Shown piece by piece: positions 53,796 through 64,000 of a stretch of 64,000 nt of DNA (position 1 is its first letter; the number at the start of each line of letters is the position of its first letter). The DNA comes from Tabrizicola thermarum. GTDB lineage: Bacteria > Pseudomonadota > Alphaproteobacteria > Rhodobacterales > Rhodobacteraceae. The notes beneath the pieces are model-generated. The model searched no databases. It saw nothing but the letters and a program-made list of their open reading frames with translations, and was not told where the DNA came from. A program made the position numbers and the translations under genes. The DNA lies in contig NZ_QMJY01000077.1 in NCBI RefSeq assembly GCF_003574395.1, positions 50,783-114,782 on the forward strand, written 5' to 3'.

Positions 53796-54797
53796 TCAGC
53801 GGACGGGCCTGCCGTCGGCGTCGAAGCGGTAGAGGTGATCGGCACGCGGGGCGATGGACACTTTCGCCCCGACCGCGATGTCGGCCTTGCCGGGGCGACG
53901 GACGATGATGGGCTCGTCGCTGCCGATCTCGACAAAGAGGAAGTGGTCGGAGCCCAGGTCCTCGACATGCAGCACCTCGCCCGACCAGGGGCCGTTCGGC
54001 ACAACGTCGATATGTTCGGAGCGCACGCCCAGCGTGGTGCAGCCCTCGGCCTCGGCGAATTTCCCGGTCAGGAAGTTCATCTTCGGGCTGCCGATGAAGC
54101 CGGCAACGAACAGCGAGTTCGGGTTCTCGTACAGCTCCGCCGGGGTGCCCGCCTGTTCCAGCCTCCCGTCGCGCAGGACGGCGATGCGGTCGGCGAGCGT
54201 CATCGCCTCGACCTGGTCGTGGGTCACATAGATCATCGTGACATTGGACATCGAGTGGTGGAGCTTGGCGATTTCCAGCCGGGTCTGCACCCGCAGCGCG
54301 GCGTCGAGGTTCGACAGGGGTTCGTCGAACAGGAACACGCGCGGGTCGCGGACGATGGCGCGGCCGATGGCGACACGCTGGCGCTGGCCGCCCGAAAGCT
54401 GCTTGGGCAGGCGGTCCAGCAGGTGGTCGATCTGGAGAAGCTTCGCCGCGTTCTCCACGCGCTTGCGGATCTCGGCGTCGCTCGTCCTGTCCAGCTTCAT
54501 CCCGAAGGCCATGTTGTCATAGACCTTCATGTGCGGATAAAGCGCGTAGCTTTGGAACACCATGGCGATCCCGCGTTTCGACGGGATCAGGTTGTTCACC
54601 CTTTCGCCGTCGAACAGCATGTCGCCGGTGGTGATCTCCTCCAGCCCCGAGATCAGGCGGAGGAGCGTGGACTTGCCGCAGCCCGAAGGCCCGACGAAGA
54701 CCATGAATTCGCCCTTCTCGATGGTCAGGTCGATGCCCTTGATGACCTGGACGGCGCCATAGGACTTGGTGACGTTCTTCAGTTCGATCTTTGCCAT
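53796..54797 (-). CDS. thuK: Sugar ABC transporter ATPase (UgpC/MalK type), ThuK-like
   Basis: A 333-residue ATPase. Walker [10 protein letters not shown] (36-44), Q-loop, signature [10 protein letters not shown] (134-143), Walker B VFLFDEP (154-160) and an OB-fold regulatory region after ~240 ([12 protein letters not shown]), as in MalK. It powers the two permeases downstream in the coordinate sense (upstream in transcription). Order on the minus strand is thuE-F-G-K-A-B. Confidence 0.95.
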   Translation of the reverse strand: MAKIELKNVTKSYGAVQVIKGIDLTIEKGEFMVFVGPSGCGKSTLLRLISGLEEITTGDMLFDGERVNNLIPSKRGIAMVFQSYALYPHMKVYDNMAFGMKLDRTSDAEIRKRVENAAKLLQIDHLLDRLPKQLSGGQRQRVAIGRAIVRDPRVFLFDEPLSNLDAALRVQTRLEIAKLHHSMSNVTMIYVTHDQVEAMTLADRIAVLRDGRLEQAGTPAELYENPNSLFVAGFIGSPKMNFLTGKFAEAEGCTTLGVRSEHIDVVPNGPWSGEVLHVEDLGSDHFLFVEIGSDEPIIVRRPGKADIAVGAKVSIAPRADHLYRFDADGRPVR

Positions 54798-54801
54798 GAT
54801 G

Positions 54802-55631
<830 letters not shown>

Positions 55632-55635
<4 letters not shown>

Positions 55636-56582
55636 CTCTGGCCCTCCCCGGAAAGATCGACCTTGCCCAGCCAGATGTAGAGGCTGACGAAGACGGCGAT
55701 GATGGCGAACAGCAGCGTGGACTGTGCCGCGCCATAGGCGAACTTGTCGAAGTCGATCATGTTCTCGCGGCTGATGACCGACATGGTCTTGGTGGCCGCA
55801 CTGTTCGGTGTCAGCACATAGACCAGATCGAAGATGCGCAGGGCGTCGAGCATCCGGAAGATGATCGCGACGGCCAGCGCCGGGCGGATCAGCGGCAGGG
55901 TGATCCTGAAGAACACCTTCACCGGGTTGACGCCGTCCAGCCTTGCCGCCTCGAAGATGTCGCGCGGCACCATCTGGAGACCGGCAAGGATCAGCAGCGC
56001 CATGAAGGGCGTGGTCTTCCAGATGTCGACCATCAGCACGGCATACATCGCGGTGTCGGTCGAGGCCGTCCAGGCGATCTTCTGGCTGATGAGGCCGAGA
56101 TTCAGCATGATGTCGTTGATGATCCCGAACTGGTCGTTCAGCATCCAGGCCCACATCTTCGCGCTGACGATGGTCGGGATCGCCCAGGGGATCAGGATCG
56201 CGGCACGGACAAGGCCGCGGCCCTTGAACTCGGCGTTCAGCACCAGGGCGACGATCAGGCCCAGCAGGGTCTCGAAGAAGACCGACACGACGGCAAAGCG
56301 CACCGTGTTCCAGACCGCGTTCCACCAGGCCGGATCGACCAGCGTCCCGCGGTAGATGACGCGCCCCGACTCCAGCACGCGGATCGACAGGTAGTTGTCG
56401 AAGCCGATGAACTCGCCGCCGTAAAGGTCGGACAGAAGCGTGTTGGTCAGCGAAAACCAGATCGTGCGCAACAGCGGCCAGGCGGCCACGAAGAACAGCG
56501 CAGCCAGCATCGGCGCCAGAAACCAGAAGGCCGCGCGTTGCCGTTGCTGCGAGAGGCTGAGCCCCCCGTCATTGCTTGCCAT
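55632..56582 (-). CDS. thuF: Sugar ABC transporter permease (MalF type), ThuF-like
   Basis: A 316-residue permease with six or seven helices. The N-terminal helix (AAFWFLAPMLAALFFVAAWPLLRTIWFSLTN) and the EAA-type loop IFEAARLDGVNPVKVFFRITLPLIRPAL are clear. Forms a heterodimer with ThuG. Confidence 0.94.
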
Positions 56583-56630
56583 GATACCCTCCCCTTGTCC
56601 GGGTCCCCCCTCGGGCCCGGTTGGATGTGA

Positions 56631-56661
56631 CGGGCGGCCCCTGTCTGCCAGAAGCCGCCCG
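56631..56661 (-). terminator. Hairpin between thuE and thuF
   Basis: CGGGCGGC (56631-56638) and GCCGCCCG (56654-56661) form a perfect eight-bp stem on the minus strand, 29 bases after the thuE stop. No T run follows; it likely keeps thuE mRNA more abundant than the permease part. Confidence 0.5.
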
Positions 56662-56689
56662 CCATGGGGTCAGTCAGGTCCGGGAGGAC

Positions 56690-57967
<1,278 letters not shown>

Positions 57968-58013
57968 TGGTTTTCCTCCCTGGTGCCGCCCTGACTGGCG
58001 TCCACTTTCCATT

Positions 58014-58091
58014 CAAAACGCTTTGGAAGCGAGGCCAAGCCTCTGCTTGCCGTCCAAAACGTTTTGAAAGAAATAGTCCCCAAAGCGCTTT
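58014..58091 (-). promoter_or_regulatory. Three LacI-type operators upstream of thuE
   Basis: CAAAACGCTTTG (58014-58025), CAAAACGTTTTG (58055-58066, perfect) and AAAGCGCTTT (58082-58091, perfect) share the centre A-N-CG-N-T of LacI-family sites. Centres lie about 40 and 26 bases apart, which suits cooperative binding. In Sinorhizobium the operon is governed by the LacI-type ThuR; no lacI-like gene is visible in this window. Confidence 0.75.
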
Positions 58092-58406
58092 CGGTCAACG
58101 ATTCGATCTGCGCCGCCGCACCGGACCCTTCGCCTCGCCTTGCGCCTGCGACCTGCCCTGCGCCGGGGCGCGCTGCCGGGAAATCCGCCGCGCCCGCGCG
58201 GTTGTCCACCCTCGGGTTGTATCTGCGCAGACTCCCGTTGACAGCCCCATCAGATACCGGGCTAAGGTCACCGGGTGAAGCGATCCGGTGCGGCTGACAA
58301 GGTCCTGTTACGCAAGACCGGCACAACCGCATCCGGCGCGCTCGCATGACCGAAGAATTCGGGGAAAACCCGCGCTTGGCCGAACGACAAACCAGGGAGA
58401 CATATC
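58092..58406. other. Gene-free stretch between the thu operators and potD
   Basis: About 315 bases with no open frame or RNA fold that I can support. It should hold the promoters of the divergent thu and pot operons; the sequence shows no clear -35/-10 pair to me. AGGGAGA precedes the GTG start of potD. Confidence 0.5.
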
Positions 58407-59534
58407 GTGAAACACATGAAATCCGCCTTCAACCGCCGCCGGTTCCTGCAAGGGTCCGCAGCCGGCGCGGGCCTTCTCGCCGCTCCGGCGATCATCTCGT
58501 CGAAGGCGCTCGCCTCGTCGGGCGAAGTGAACTTCGTGGGCTGGGCCGGCTATCCGGTTCTTACCGAAAAGGTCTTTCCGGCCTTCGAGGCCGCGACCGG
58601 CATCAAGGTGAACTTCAAGGAACTTCCCGACCAGGACACCATGTTCGCGGAAGGCAAGGTCGCGCTGGAAACCGGCGGGATCGACGTGATGGAGCCGACC
58701 ATCGACCGCTGGGGCGGCTGGAACTCGAACGGCCTTCTGGGGGCCTGGGATCCGGCCAAGCTGGCGATGGACAACTACCTGCCGGGCCTGGCTGACGGTT
58801 CGGCGGGCGAACGCTCGCGCGATGGCGACAAGCTGATGTATGTCCCGTCGAACTGGGGCACCGAGGCGCTGGTGGTGAACGAAGCCGAGGCCAAGCTCTC
58901 CTCGCCCCCGTCGCTGGGCGACCTGTTCAACCCGGAAAACCCCGCCGTGCTGCGTCCGCATTCGACGCTGGCCGCCATGGGCCGCTGGCTGGATGCCCAG
59001 GGCAAGCTGCCGCGTCCGTGGATGGACGGCTATACCGACATGGCCGCGATGGCCGAACTGTGGGACATCGCGCTTGCCGAGGCGATCAAGGCCAAGGGCA
59101 ACGTCGTGCAGTGGTGGTCGGGCGAGAACGAGGCCAATGCGGGCTTCACCGCCAACGGCGCGACCATCGGCCTGTGCTGGGATTCGACCGGCTTCAACCT
59201 GCGCAACGACGGCTACAAGTACATCGCCCCGGTCGAAGGCGCCTTCGCCTGGCACCAGGGCTTCGTGCTGATGAAGAACGCCAAGAACGTCGACCAGGCG
59301 CATGAATTCGCAAAGTTCGTCTCGACCCCCGAAGGCTCGGCCATGTGGGCGACCGCGTTTTCGTCGAACCCGGTGGGCAAGGGCTCGGCCGAGTTCATGT
59401 CGCCGGACGTCGCCGCCTACTACAACGGCACCTTCGACGATGCGGCGCTGGCCAAGCTGTGGTGGTGGCCCGAGCAGACCGCCGAGTTCATCGCCAAGCG
59501 GTCGGAATACGCCGACAAGTACAAGGCGGCCTGA
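58407..59534 (+). CDS. potD: Polyamine-family ABC transporter substrate-binding protein (PotD-like), Tat-exported
   Basis: A 375-residue periplasmic protein with a twin-arginine signal (NRRRFLQGS, residues 9-17) and a hydrophobic Ala/Gly stretch to ALASSGE. The mature sequence begins VNFVGWAGYPVLTEKVFPAFEAATGIKV and has the PotD/PotF-like DVMEPTIDRWGGWNS and YVPSNWGTEAL blocks. Ligand may be spermidine, putrescine or another small cation. Starts with GTG at 58407 after AGGGAGA. Confidence 0.88.
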   Translation: MKHMKSAFNRRRFLQGSAAGAGLLAAPAIISSKALASSGEVNFVGWAGYPVLTEKVFPAFEAATGIKVNFKELPDQDTMFAEGKVALETGGIDVMEPTIDRWGGWNSNGLLGAWDPAKLAMDNYLPGLADGSAGERSRDGDKLMYVPSNWGTEALVVNEAEAKLSSPPSLGDLFNPENPAVLRPHSTLAAMGRWLDAQGKLPRPWMDGYTDMAAMAELWDIALAEAIKAKGNVVQWWSGENEANAGFTANGATIGLCWDSTGFNLRNDGYKYIAPVEGAFAWHQGFVLMKNAKNVDQAHEFAKFVSTPEGSAMWATAFSSNPVGKGSAEFMSPDVAAYYNGTFDDAALAKLWWWPEQTAEFIAKRSEYADKYKAA

Positions 59535-59560
59535 CGGCGCGTCCGACGCGGAACGCGCCG
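59535..59560 (+). terminator. Hairpin directly after potD
   Basis: CGGCGCGT (59535-59542) and ACGCGCCG (59553-59560) form a perfect eight-bp stem beginning at the first base past the potD stop. It is placed as in other binding-protein genes, to keep potD mRNA more stable than the rest. Confidence 0.5.
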
Positions 59561-59707
59561 GGTCCGAAAGGGCTCGGCGCGACCCTTCAGGCAGTTGAAA
59601 GACGATCTGGACCGAAAACCGGCCCGAGTCTGGCGATACCCATTGCGGGGGCCCGACGGCCTGCTAGCCTGCAACAAAAAGAATGAACTCAGGGGGACCA
59701 CGCGACC

Positions 59708-60790
59708 ATGAGCGCGGGAATTGATCTGGAAAACGTCTGCTGCGACTTCGGCAGCTTCCGGGCCGTCGACAACGCCAGCGTGTCGATCAGACCGGGCGAG
59801 TTCTTCTCGTTCCTCGGTCCGTCGGGCTGCGGCAAGACCACGATCCTGCGCATGGTGTCGGGCTTCATCGAGCCGACGGAAGGCACGATCCGCATCGGCG
59901 GCAAGGATGTGAAGGGCACCCGGCCCAACCAGCGCCCCACCGCGCTGATCTTCCAGAATCTGGCACTGTTCCCCCTGATGCCGATCTGGGAGAACATCTC
60001 CTTCGGGCTTGAGGTGCGTGGGGTCGACAAGGCCACCCGCCGCAGACGCGCCGAGGAGCTGTTGACGCTGGTCGATCTGCCCGGCGCCGCCGACAAGATG
60101 GTCAGCCAGCTGTCGGGCGGCCAGAAGCAGCGCGTCGCCATCGCCCGGGCGCTTGCGGTCGAGCCGCAGGTGATGCTTCTGGACGAACCGCTCTCGGCGC
60201 TGGACCTGAAGCTGCGCCAGCACATGCGGGCGGAACTGCGCGCGATCCAGAAACGCACCGGCGTCACCTTCATCTACATCACCCACGACCAGGGCGAGGC
60301 GCTGGCGATGTCGGACCGGGTGGGCGTCATGTCGCAGGGCCGCATCCAGCAGATCGCCGCCCCGCGCGACATCTACGACAACCCGGTCAATGGCTTCGTG
60401 GCCAGTTTCGTCGGCGAAAACAACATCTTCGAGGGCGAGGTCGGACCGGTGTCGGACGGCATGGCCGGGCTGTCCGGCCCGCATGGCCGTTTCCGCGCCC
60501 GGATCACGCCCGAGGCGCAGGGCAAGCAGGTCCGGCTTTACGTCCGCCCCGAACACACCCGGCTGACCGGCACGGCCGCCGCCGAGAACTCGGTCGAGAT
60601 GGAAGTGACCGAGGTTGCCTTCGAAGGCGCCTTCATCTCGGTCCACGGGGTCGCCGCCGGGGGCAAGCGCCTGTCGGCCGAAGTGAAGAACGACGGGGTG
60701 ACGCAGGTGCCCGAAGTCGGTGCCAGGGTCTTTGCGACCTTCGACGCCGCCCGCGCGCTTCTGTTGCCCGACGCCAACGTGCGGGGGTAG
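59708..60790 (+). CDS. potA: Polyamine-type ABC transporter ATPase (PotA-like)
   Basis: A 360-residue ATPase: Walker A GPSGCGKTT (37-45), signature LSGGQKQRVA (135-144), Walker B VMLLDEP (155-161) and a C-terminal TOBE domain (LYVRPEHTRLTG). Fits the spermidine/putrescine class better than the MalK class (IFQNLALFPLMPIWENISFGLEV). 173 bases after potD and 4 before potB. Confidence 0.93.
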   Translation: MSAGIDLENVCCDFGSFRAVDNASVSIRPGEFFSFLGPSGCGKTTILRMVSGFIEPTEGTIRIGGKDVKGTRPNQRPTALIFQNLALFPLMPIWENISFGLEVRGVDKATRRRRAEELLTLVDLPGAADKMVSQLSGGQKQRVAIARALAVEPQVMLLDEPLSALDLKLRQHMRAELRAIQKRTGVTFIYITHDQGEALAMSDRVGVMSQGRIQQIAAPRDIYDNPVNGFVASFVGENNIFEGEVGPVSDGMAGLSGPHGRFRARITPEAQGKQVRLYVRPEHTRLTGTAAAENSVEMEVTEVAFEGAFISVHGVAAGGKRLSAEVKNDGVTQVPEVGARVFATFDAARALLLPDANVRG

Positions 60791-60794
60791 GGCG

Positions 60795-61730
60795 ATGCAC
60801 GACCTCATCCGCCGCTACGGAACGGGGCTGACCACGCTCTTCTGCCTGCTGGTCGCCTTCTGGCTGCTCGTCCTCATCATCCTGCCGAACTTCTCGATGC
60901 TGTTCGAGAGTTTCTTCCCCTATCTGCCGGTGGCGGATCAGGGCGGGCCGAAGGATGTCTTCACCCTTGGCAACTACGAAAAGATCCTGGCCAACCCGAT
61001 CGAGACCGCCTGGTTCGGCGTGCCCGTGACCATCCCGATCCACGTCAACACCTTCGTCGATACCGTCTTCTTCTCGGCGCTGGTCACCTTCATGACGCTG
61101 ATCCTGGCCTATCCGCTGGCCTATTTCCTGGCCAAGGTCGCCAGCCCCCGGTCGATCCCCACGCTGCTTCTGCTGCTTTTCATCCCGATGTGGGTGTCCG
61201 AGGCGCTGCGGGCCTTTGCCTGGTATATCATCCTGACCTTCAACGGCCCGCTGAACGCGGCTCTGAAGGCGCTGGGGATCATCGATCAGAGCATCCGCTG
61301 GCAGAACGGGATCGTCACCTCCTACGATGCCATCGTGATCGTGCTGACCTACTGCTATGTCCTGTTCATGCTGTTCCCGATCTACACGGCGATCACTTCG
61401 CTGGACACCAACCAGATCGAGGCGGCCGAGGACCTCGGGAGCCCCTGGTGGCGCACGCATTGGCGCGTGGTGATCCCCCATGCCAAGCCCGGCATCGCCA
61501 GCGGATGCGTGATGGTGTTCATGCTGTCCGCCGGGTCGCTGCTGGTGCCGACGGTGGTCGGGTCCACCAAGGCGAACTGGTTTCCCCAGACGATCTACAC
61601 CTGGTTCAACGACGCGCTCGACTGGAACACGGGCGCGGCCTATTCGATGATCTTCCTGCTGGTCTGCATCATCTTCGTCATCCTGATGATGCGGCTCTTC
61701 AAGGTCAAACTGTCGGATATCGCCAGATGA
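60795..61730 (+). CDS. potB: ABC transporter permease (PotB-like)
   Basis: A 311-residue permease with six helices. The N-terminal helix YGTGLTTLFCLLVAFWLLVLII and an EAA loop (IEAAEDLGSPWWRTHWRVVIPHAKPGI) agree with PotB. ATG at 60795 after a GGGGTAGGGC stretch; ends in a four-base overlap with potC. Confidence 0.93.
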   Translation: MHDLIRRYGTGLTTLFCLLVAFWLLVLIILPNFSMLFESFFPYLPVADQGGPKDVFTLGNYEKILANPIETAWFGVPVTIPIHVNTFVDTVFFSALVTFMTLILAYPLAYFLAKVASPRSIPTLLLLLFIPMWVSEALRAFAWYIILTFNGPLNAALKALGIIDQSIRWQNGIVTSYDAIVIVLTYCYVLFMLFPIYTAITSLDTNQIEAAEDLGSPWWRTHWRVVIPHAKPGIASGCVMVFMLSAGSLLVPTVVGSTKANWFPQTIYTWFNDALDWNTGAAYSMIFLLVCIIFVILMMRLFKVKLSDIAR

Positions 61731-62593
61731 GCCGGAACCGCGCCCTGCTTGGCCAGCTCTATTTCGGCCTCTTCATCCTCTATCTCCTGGTCCCGCTGAT
61801 CGTGATGGCGGGGGCGGCGTTCAACGACAGCAAGCTGCCCACCGTGGCGCCCTGGAAGGGCTTTACCTGGAAATGGTTCGGCGAGCTCTGGGCCGATCAG
61901 GTGATGTGGGGGGCCTTCGTGAACTCGATCCTCGTGGCCCTCGCCGTCGTGGCGCTGGCCGTGCCGATCGGGACGGCGGCGGCGATCGTGCTGAACTCGA
62001 TCTCGGGCAAGTACCGCGCCACGCTTTACGGCTTCATGGTGGCCCCCGTGCTGGCGCCGGGGCTGGTGATCGGCATCTCGACCGTGCTGTTCTGGAATCA
62101 GATCGGGACGACGGTCGGTGCCCCCGGAACCTGGCCCTTCGGGCGGGGCCTGCATCTGGCGACTCTGGGCCAGGTCAGCTACATCGCGGCCTATGTGATG
62201 CTTCTGGTCCTGGCGCGGCTGCAAAGTTTCGATCCGGGGTTGGAAGAGGCCGCGCTCGACCTTGGTGCAAGCCACGGGCAGGTGCTGCGGCGCATCCTTC
62301 TGCCGCATCTCTATCCGGCCGTCGCGGCCTCGGCGGCGATCGCCTTCTTCCAGTCGATCGAGAACTTCAACGTCACGCTGTTCACCAAGGCGAACGAAAC
62401 GACGCTGACGGTCTATGTCTTCAGCCAGGTCCGGGCCGGGATCACGCCCAAGATCAACGCGCTGGCCTTCATCCTGATCCTGCTGACGCTGGTGCTGGCG
62501 TTGGCTTACGAGATGAACCGCCGGCGCCGCGCTCGGATCGAGGCCGAACGCCAGGCCGAGGCGCGGCGGGCGGAAGAAGCGATGCTGCTCTGA
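61727..62593 (+). CDS. potC: ABC transporter permease (PotC-like)
   Basis: A 288-residue permease with six helices and an EAA loop (LEEAALDLGASHGQVLRRILLPHLYPAV). It pairs with PotB. The C-terminus is a charged tail rich in Arg, Glu and Ala (MNRRRRARIEAERQAEARRAEEAMLL). Its ATG overlaps the potB stop (ATGA). Confidence 0.93.
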   Translation: MSRNRALLGQLYFGLFILYLLVPLIVMAGAAFNDSKLPTVAPWKGFTWKWFGELWADQVMWGAFVNSILVALAVVALAVPIGTAAAIVLNSISGKYRATLYGFMVAPVLAPGLVIGISTVLFWNQIGTTVGAPGTWPFGRGLHLATLGQVSYIAAYVMLLVLARLQSFDPGLEEAALDLGASHGQVLRRILLPHLYPAVAASAAIAFFQSIENFNVTLFTKANETTLTVYVFSQVRAGITPKINALAFILILLTLVLALAYEMNRRRRARIEAERQAEARRAEEAMLL

Positions 62594-62608
62594 AGGCCCG
62601 CGCGTCGT

Positions 62609-62660
62609 GTGACGTCGTCACGCCTCGCTGCCGTCCGCGAGCAGACGACGAAGGCGCAGG
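62609..62660 (+). repeat. Hairpin repeat after potC (family B)
   Basis: CGTCGTC (62613-62619) with GACGACG (62644-62650) and inside it CTCGC (62624-62628) with GCGAG (62637-62641) form a two-part stem 20 bases past the potC stop. It shares CCTCGCTGC and CGAAGGCGC with the repeat after thrC (26267-26330). Confidence 0.45.
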
Positions 62661-62757
62661 GCGAGCCGCCCGAAAGGGTTAACCAGTTCTGAACGCCCAC
62701 AGCCAAGTGGTTGATCTTGCTGGGGTCATGTTTCTGCCCACGCGCGGGCAGCCCTGG

Positions 62758-63558
62758 CTAGAGGCCCCGCAGAAGGGCCGCGCACAGCGGCGAGTCCGGG
62801 TCGGCCAGCCCGTCGATCACGTCGAAATGGTGCCGCCCCGGCTCGACCGTCCAGCCGCAGCCCCATTCCTCGGCCAGCACCCGCGCCTGCCACAGGAAGG
62901 CCGGCCGCTCCTCGGCCCCGACCCAGACATGCGCGCTCACCCCGTCCCGAAGGGCCAGCCGTGCCGGGCTTTCCCGCGCGGCCTCCTCGGCGTCGATCTT
63001 CAGGGTGTCATTCATGCCCGTGGCGATCAGCGGCCCCAGCTCGGTCAGCGGCGAGATCGGCACCACCCGCGCGACCGGCACGGGTATGTCGGCGCAGCCC
63101 ATCCGCGCCGCCAGATGCCCCCCGGCGGAATGCCCCGTGACCACCATCGGCCCGGCCACCCGTGTCCCGATGAACCAGGCCGCCCGGGCGATCTCGGCCG
63201 TCATCTCCGCCAGTCGGGCGACGGGGGCCAGCGTATAGCCCGGCATCGCCACCGCATAGCCGCGCGCCAGCGGACCCGCCGCCAGATGCGACCAGTGGGC
63301 CTTGGAAAACAGGTGCCAGTAGCCACCATGCACGAACATCACCACACCCCTGGGGGTGCCCTCGGGCAGGAACAGATCCAGCCGCTGCCGGGGCAAGGGG
63401 CCGTAGACCAGATCCAGATCGGCTCTCCGCCCCATGGCCTGCCGGAATCCGGCCGCCGCCGCAGACCAGCGCGGCGGATAGTCGGCCGCACCGGGGATGA
63501 AGGCCCCGTTCAGATAGTCACGGTCTGGGTCGGGCCAGCGATAGGCAGGATGGGTCAA
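62758..63558 (-). CDS. Alpha/beta hydrolase (kynurenine formamidase / esterase-like)
   Basis: A ~266-residue serine hydrolase. [24 protein letters not shown] contains the HGGYW oxyanion loop of the esterase/formamidase group, [15 protein letters not shown] the nucleophile elbow, and [11 protein letters not shown] the catalytic His. Similar proteins act as arylformamidases or carboxylesterases. The start is uncertain: TTG at 63558 with GGAG seven bases upstream is preferred over TTG at 63573. Confidence 0.83.
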   Translation of the reverse strand: MTHPAYRWPDPDRDYLNGAFIPGAADYPPRWSAAAAGFRQAMGRRADLDLVYGPLPRQRLDLFLPEGTPRGVVMFVHGGYWHLFSKAHWSHLAAGPLARGYAVAMPGYTLAPVARLAEMTAEIARAAWFIGTRVAGPMVVTGHSAGGHLAARMGCADIPVPVARVVPISPLTELGPLIATGMNDTLKIDAEEAARESPARLALRDGVSAHVWVGAEERPAFLWQARVLAEEWGCGWTVEPGRHHFDVIDGLADPDSPLCAALLRGL

Positions 63559-63652
63559 GATGGGGCTCCGCAAATGTCGCGCCGAGACTGCGCCAGCCGG
63601 GCAATCCTGCGCAAGGGGGCGACCCCGGCCCGCGGCAATCCGGATGACTCGG

Positions 63653-63670
63653 CTGTCATCCGACTGTTAC
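63653..63670 (+). promoter_or_regulatory. Pho box upstream of pstB
   Basis: CTGTCAT (63653-63659) and CTGTTAC (63664-63670) form a direct repeat with an 11-base period, the layout of PhoB sites (CTGTCAT-N4-CTGTCAT). It stands 55 bases before the pstB start, so phosphate limitation should induce the gene. Confidence 0.65.
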
Positions 63671-63724
63671 AAATCCGTCGCATATGCGTCACCATGCCGT
63701 CCTAGACCGGCAGGCAGGATCGCC

Positions 63725-64000
63725 ATGGGCGACGACGGCGTGGAGCAGACGATGGACGACATGCGTGGAGCGAAGGCCGGACTGGACAGCGCCGCCGCCA
63801 AGATCTCGGCCACGGGGGTTCAGGTCTACTATGGTCAGAACCACGCGCTGAAGGATGTCTCGGTCGAGATCCTCGACCGGGCGGTCACGGCCTTCATCGG
63901 GCCCTCGGGCTGCGGCAAGTCGACCTTCCTGCGCTGCCTGAACCGGATGAACGACACCGTCGCCTCGGCGCGGGTCGAGGGTCGGATTCTTCTGGAAGGC
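63725..64000 (+). CDS. pstB: Phosphate ABC transporter ATPase PstB, N-terminal part
   Basis: The first 92 codons of a PstB-type ATPase that runs off the window. After an N-terminal extension of ~25 residues (starting [15 protein letters not shown]), the typical core follows: [21 protein letters not shown], then Walker [10 protein letters not shown] and [19 protein letters not shown]. PstB drives high-affinity phosphate uptake with PstC and PstA. No pstSCA genes precede it here; AGGAT is the likely ribosome-binding site. Confidence 0.92.
   Translation, partial: MGDDGVEQTMDDMRGAKAGLDSAAAKISATGVQVYYGQNHALKDVSVEILDRAVTAFIGPSGCGKSTFLRCLNRMNDTVASARVEGRILLEG

Overview
The window is GC-rich and densely coded. 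It carries the gene set of a photosynthetic-lineage alphaproteobacterium of the Rhodobacter/Paracoccus group (Rhodobacteraceae/Paracoccaceae). Four things support this: a methylmalonyl-CoA mutase; a ctaC-ctaB-small ORF-ctaG-ctaE-surf1 cytochrome aa3 cluster; a tRNA-His with A73 and no G at -1, which is an alphaproteobacterial peculiarity; and two non-coding RNA loci described in Rhodobacter sphaeroides (a DUF1127 gene followed by CCUCCUCCC-hairpin RNAs, and a long mraZ leader ending in a strong terminator). No phage, insertion sequence, plasmid gene or CRISPR array was seen.

Left part (1-20.5 kb): the end of a methylmalonyl-CoA mutase gene; a minus-strand run of housekeeping and maintenance genes (small periplasmic protein, two-metal phosphatase/nuclease-like protein, TerB-DnaJ protein, acetyltransferase, glyoxalase-like protein, Ppx/GppA phosphatase, DUF6324 protein); tRNA-His; a TRAP transporter (dctP-dctM-dctQ) divergent from a three-gene flavoprotein/flavoprotein/FGGY-kinase module that resembles glycerol or polyol breakdown; a GlxA-type regulator; Tex; TldD; and an alpha/beta hydrolase.

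Middle part (20.6-38.2 kb): the cytochrome c oxidase subunit II/III and assembly genes, threonine synthase, an M16 peptidase, an acetyltransferase, an FAD-linked oxidase, the purine/methylthioadenosine salvage pair apt-mtnP, a BenE-type transporter, then the DUF1127 gene (ccaF1-like) with an array of ten CCTCCTCCC hairpins arranged as five RNA units, an Mrp/ApbC ATPase, and a small operon (two VOC proteins, a RibD-C/DHFR-like reductase and a TetR regulator) behind a perfect TetR-type palindrome.

Right part (38.2-64 kb): the division and cell wall cluster mraZ-rsmH-ftsL-ftsI-murE-murF-mraY, interrupted by three unrelated genes before murD and not followed by ftsW or murG in the window. Next comes a minus-strand operon in the order thuE-F-G-K-A-B (trehalose/disaccharide uptake and oxidation) headed by three LacI-type operators, then a divergent potD-A-B-C-like polyamine-family ABC transporter, an alpha/beta hydrolase and the beginning of pstB preceded by a Pho box.

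The strongest observation is the 33.9-34.7 kb locus. It matches the CcaF1-CcsR stress RNA system of R. sphaeroides but appears to have five tandem RNA units instead of four, with a repeat period of about 105 nt. Two families of hairpin repeats recur just downstream of stop codons across the window.
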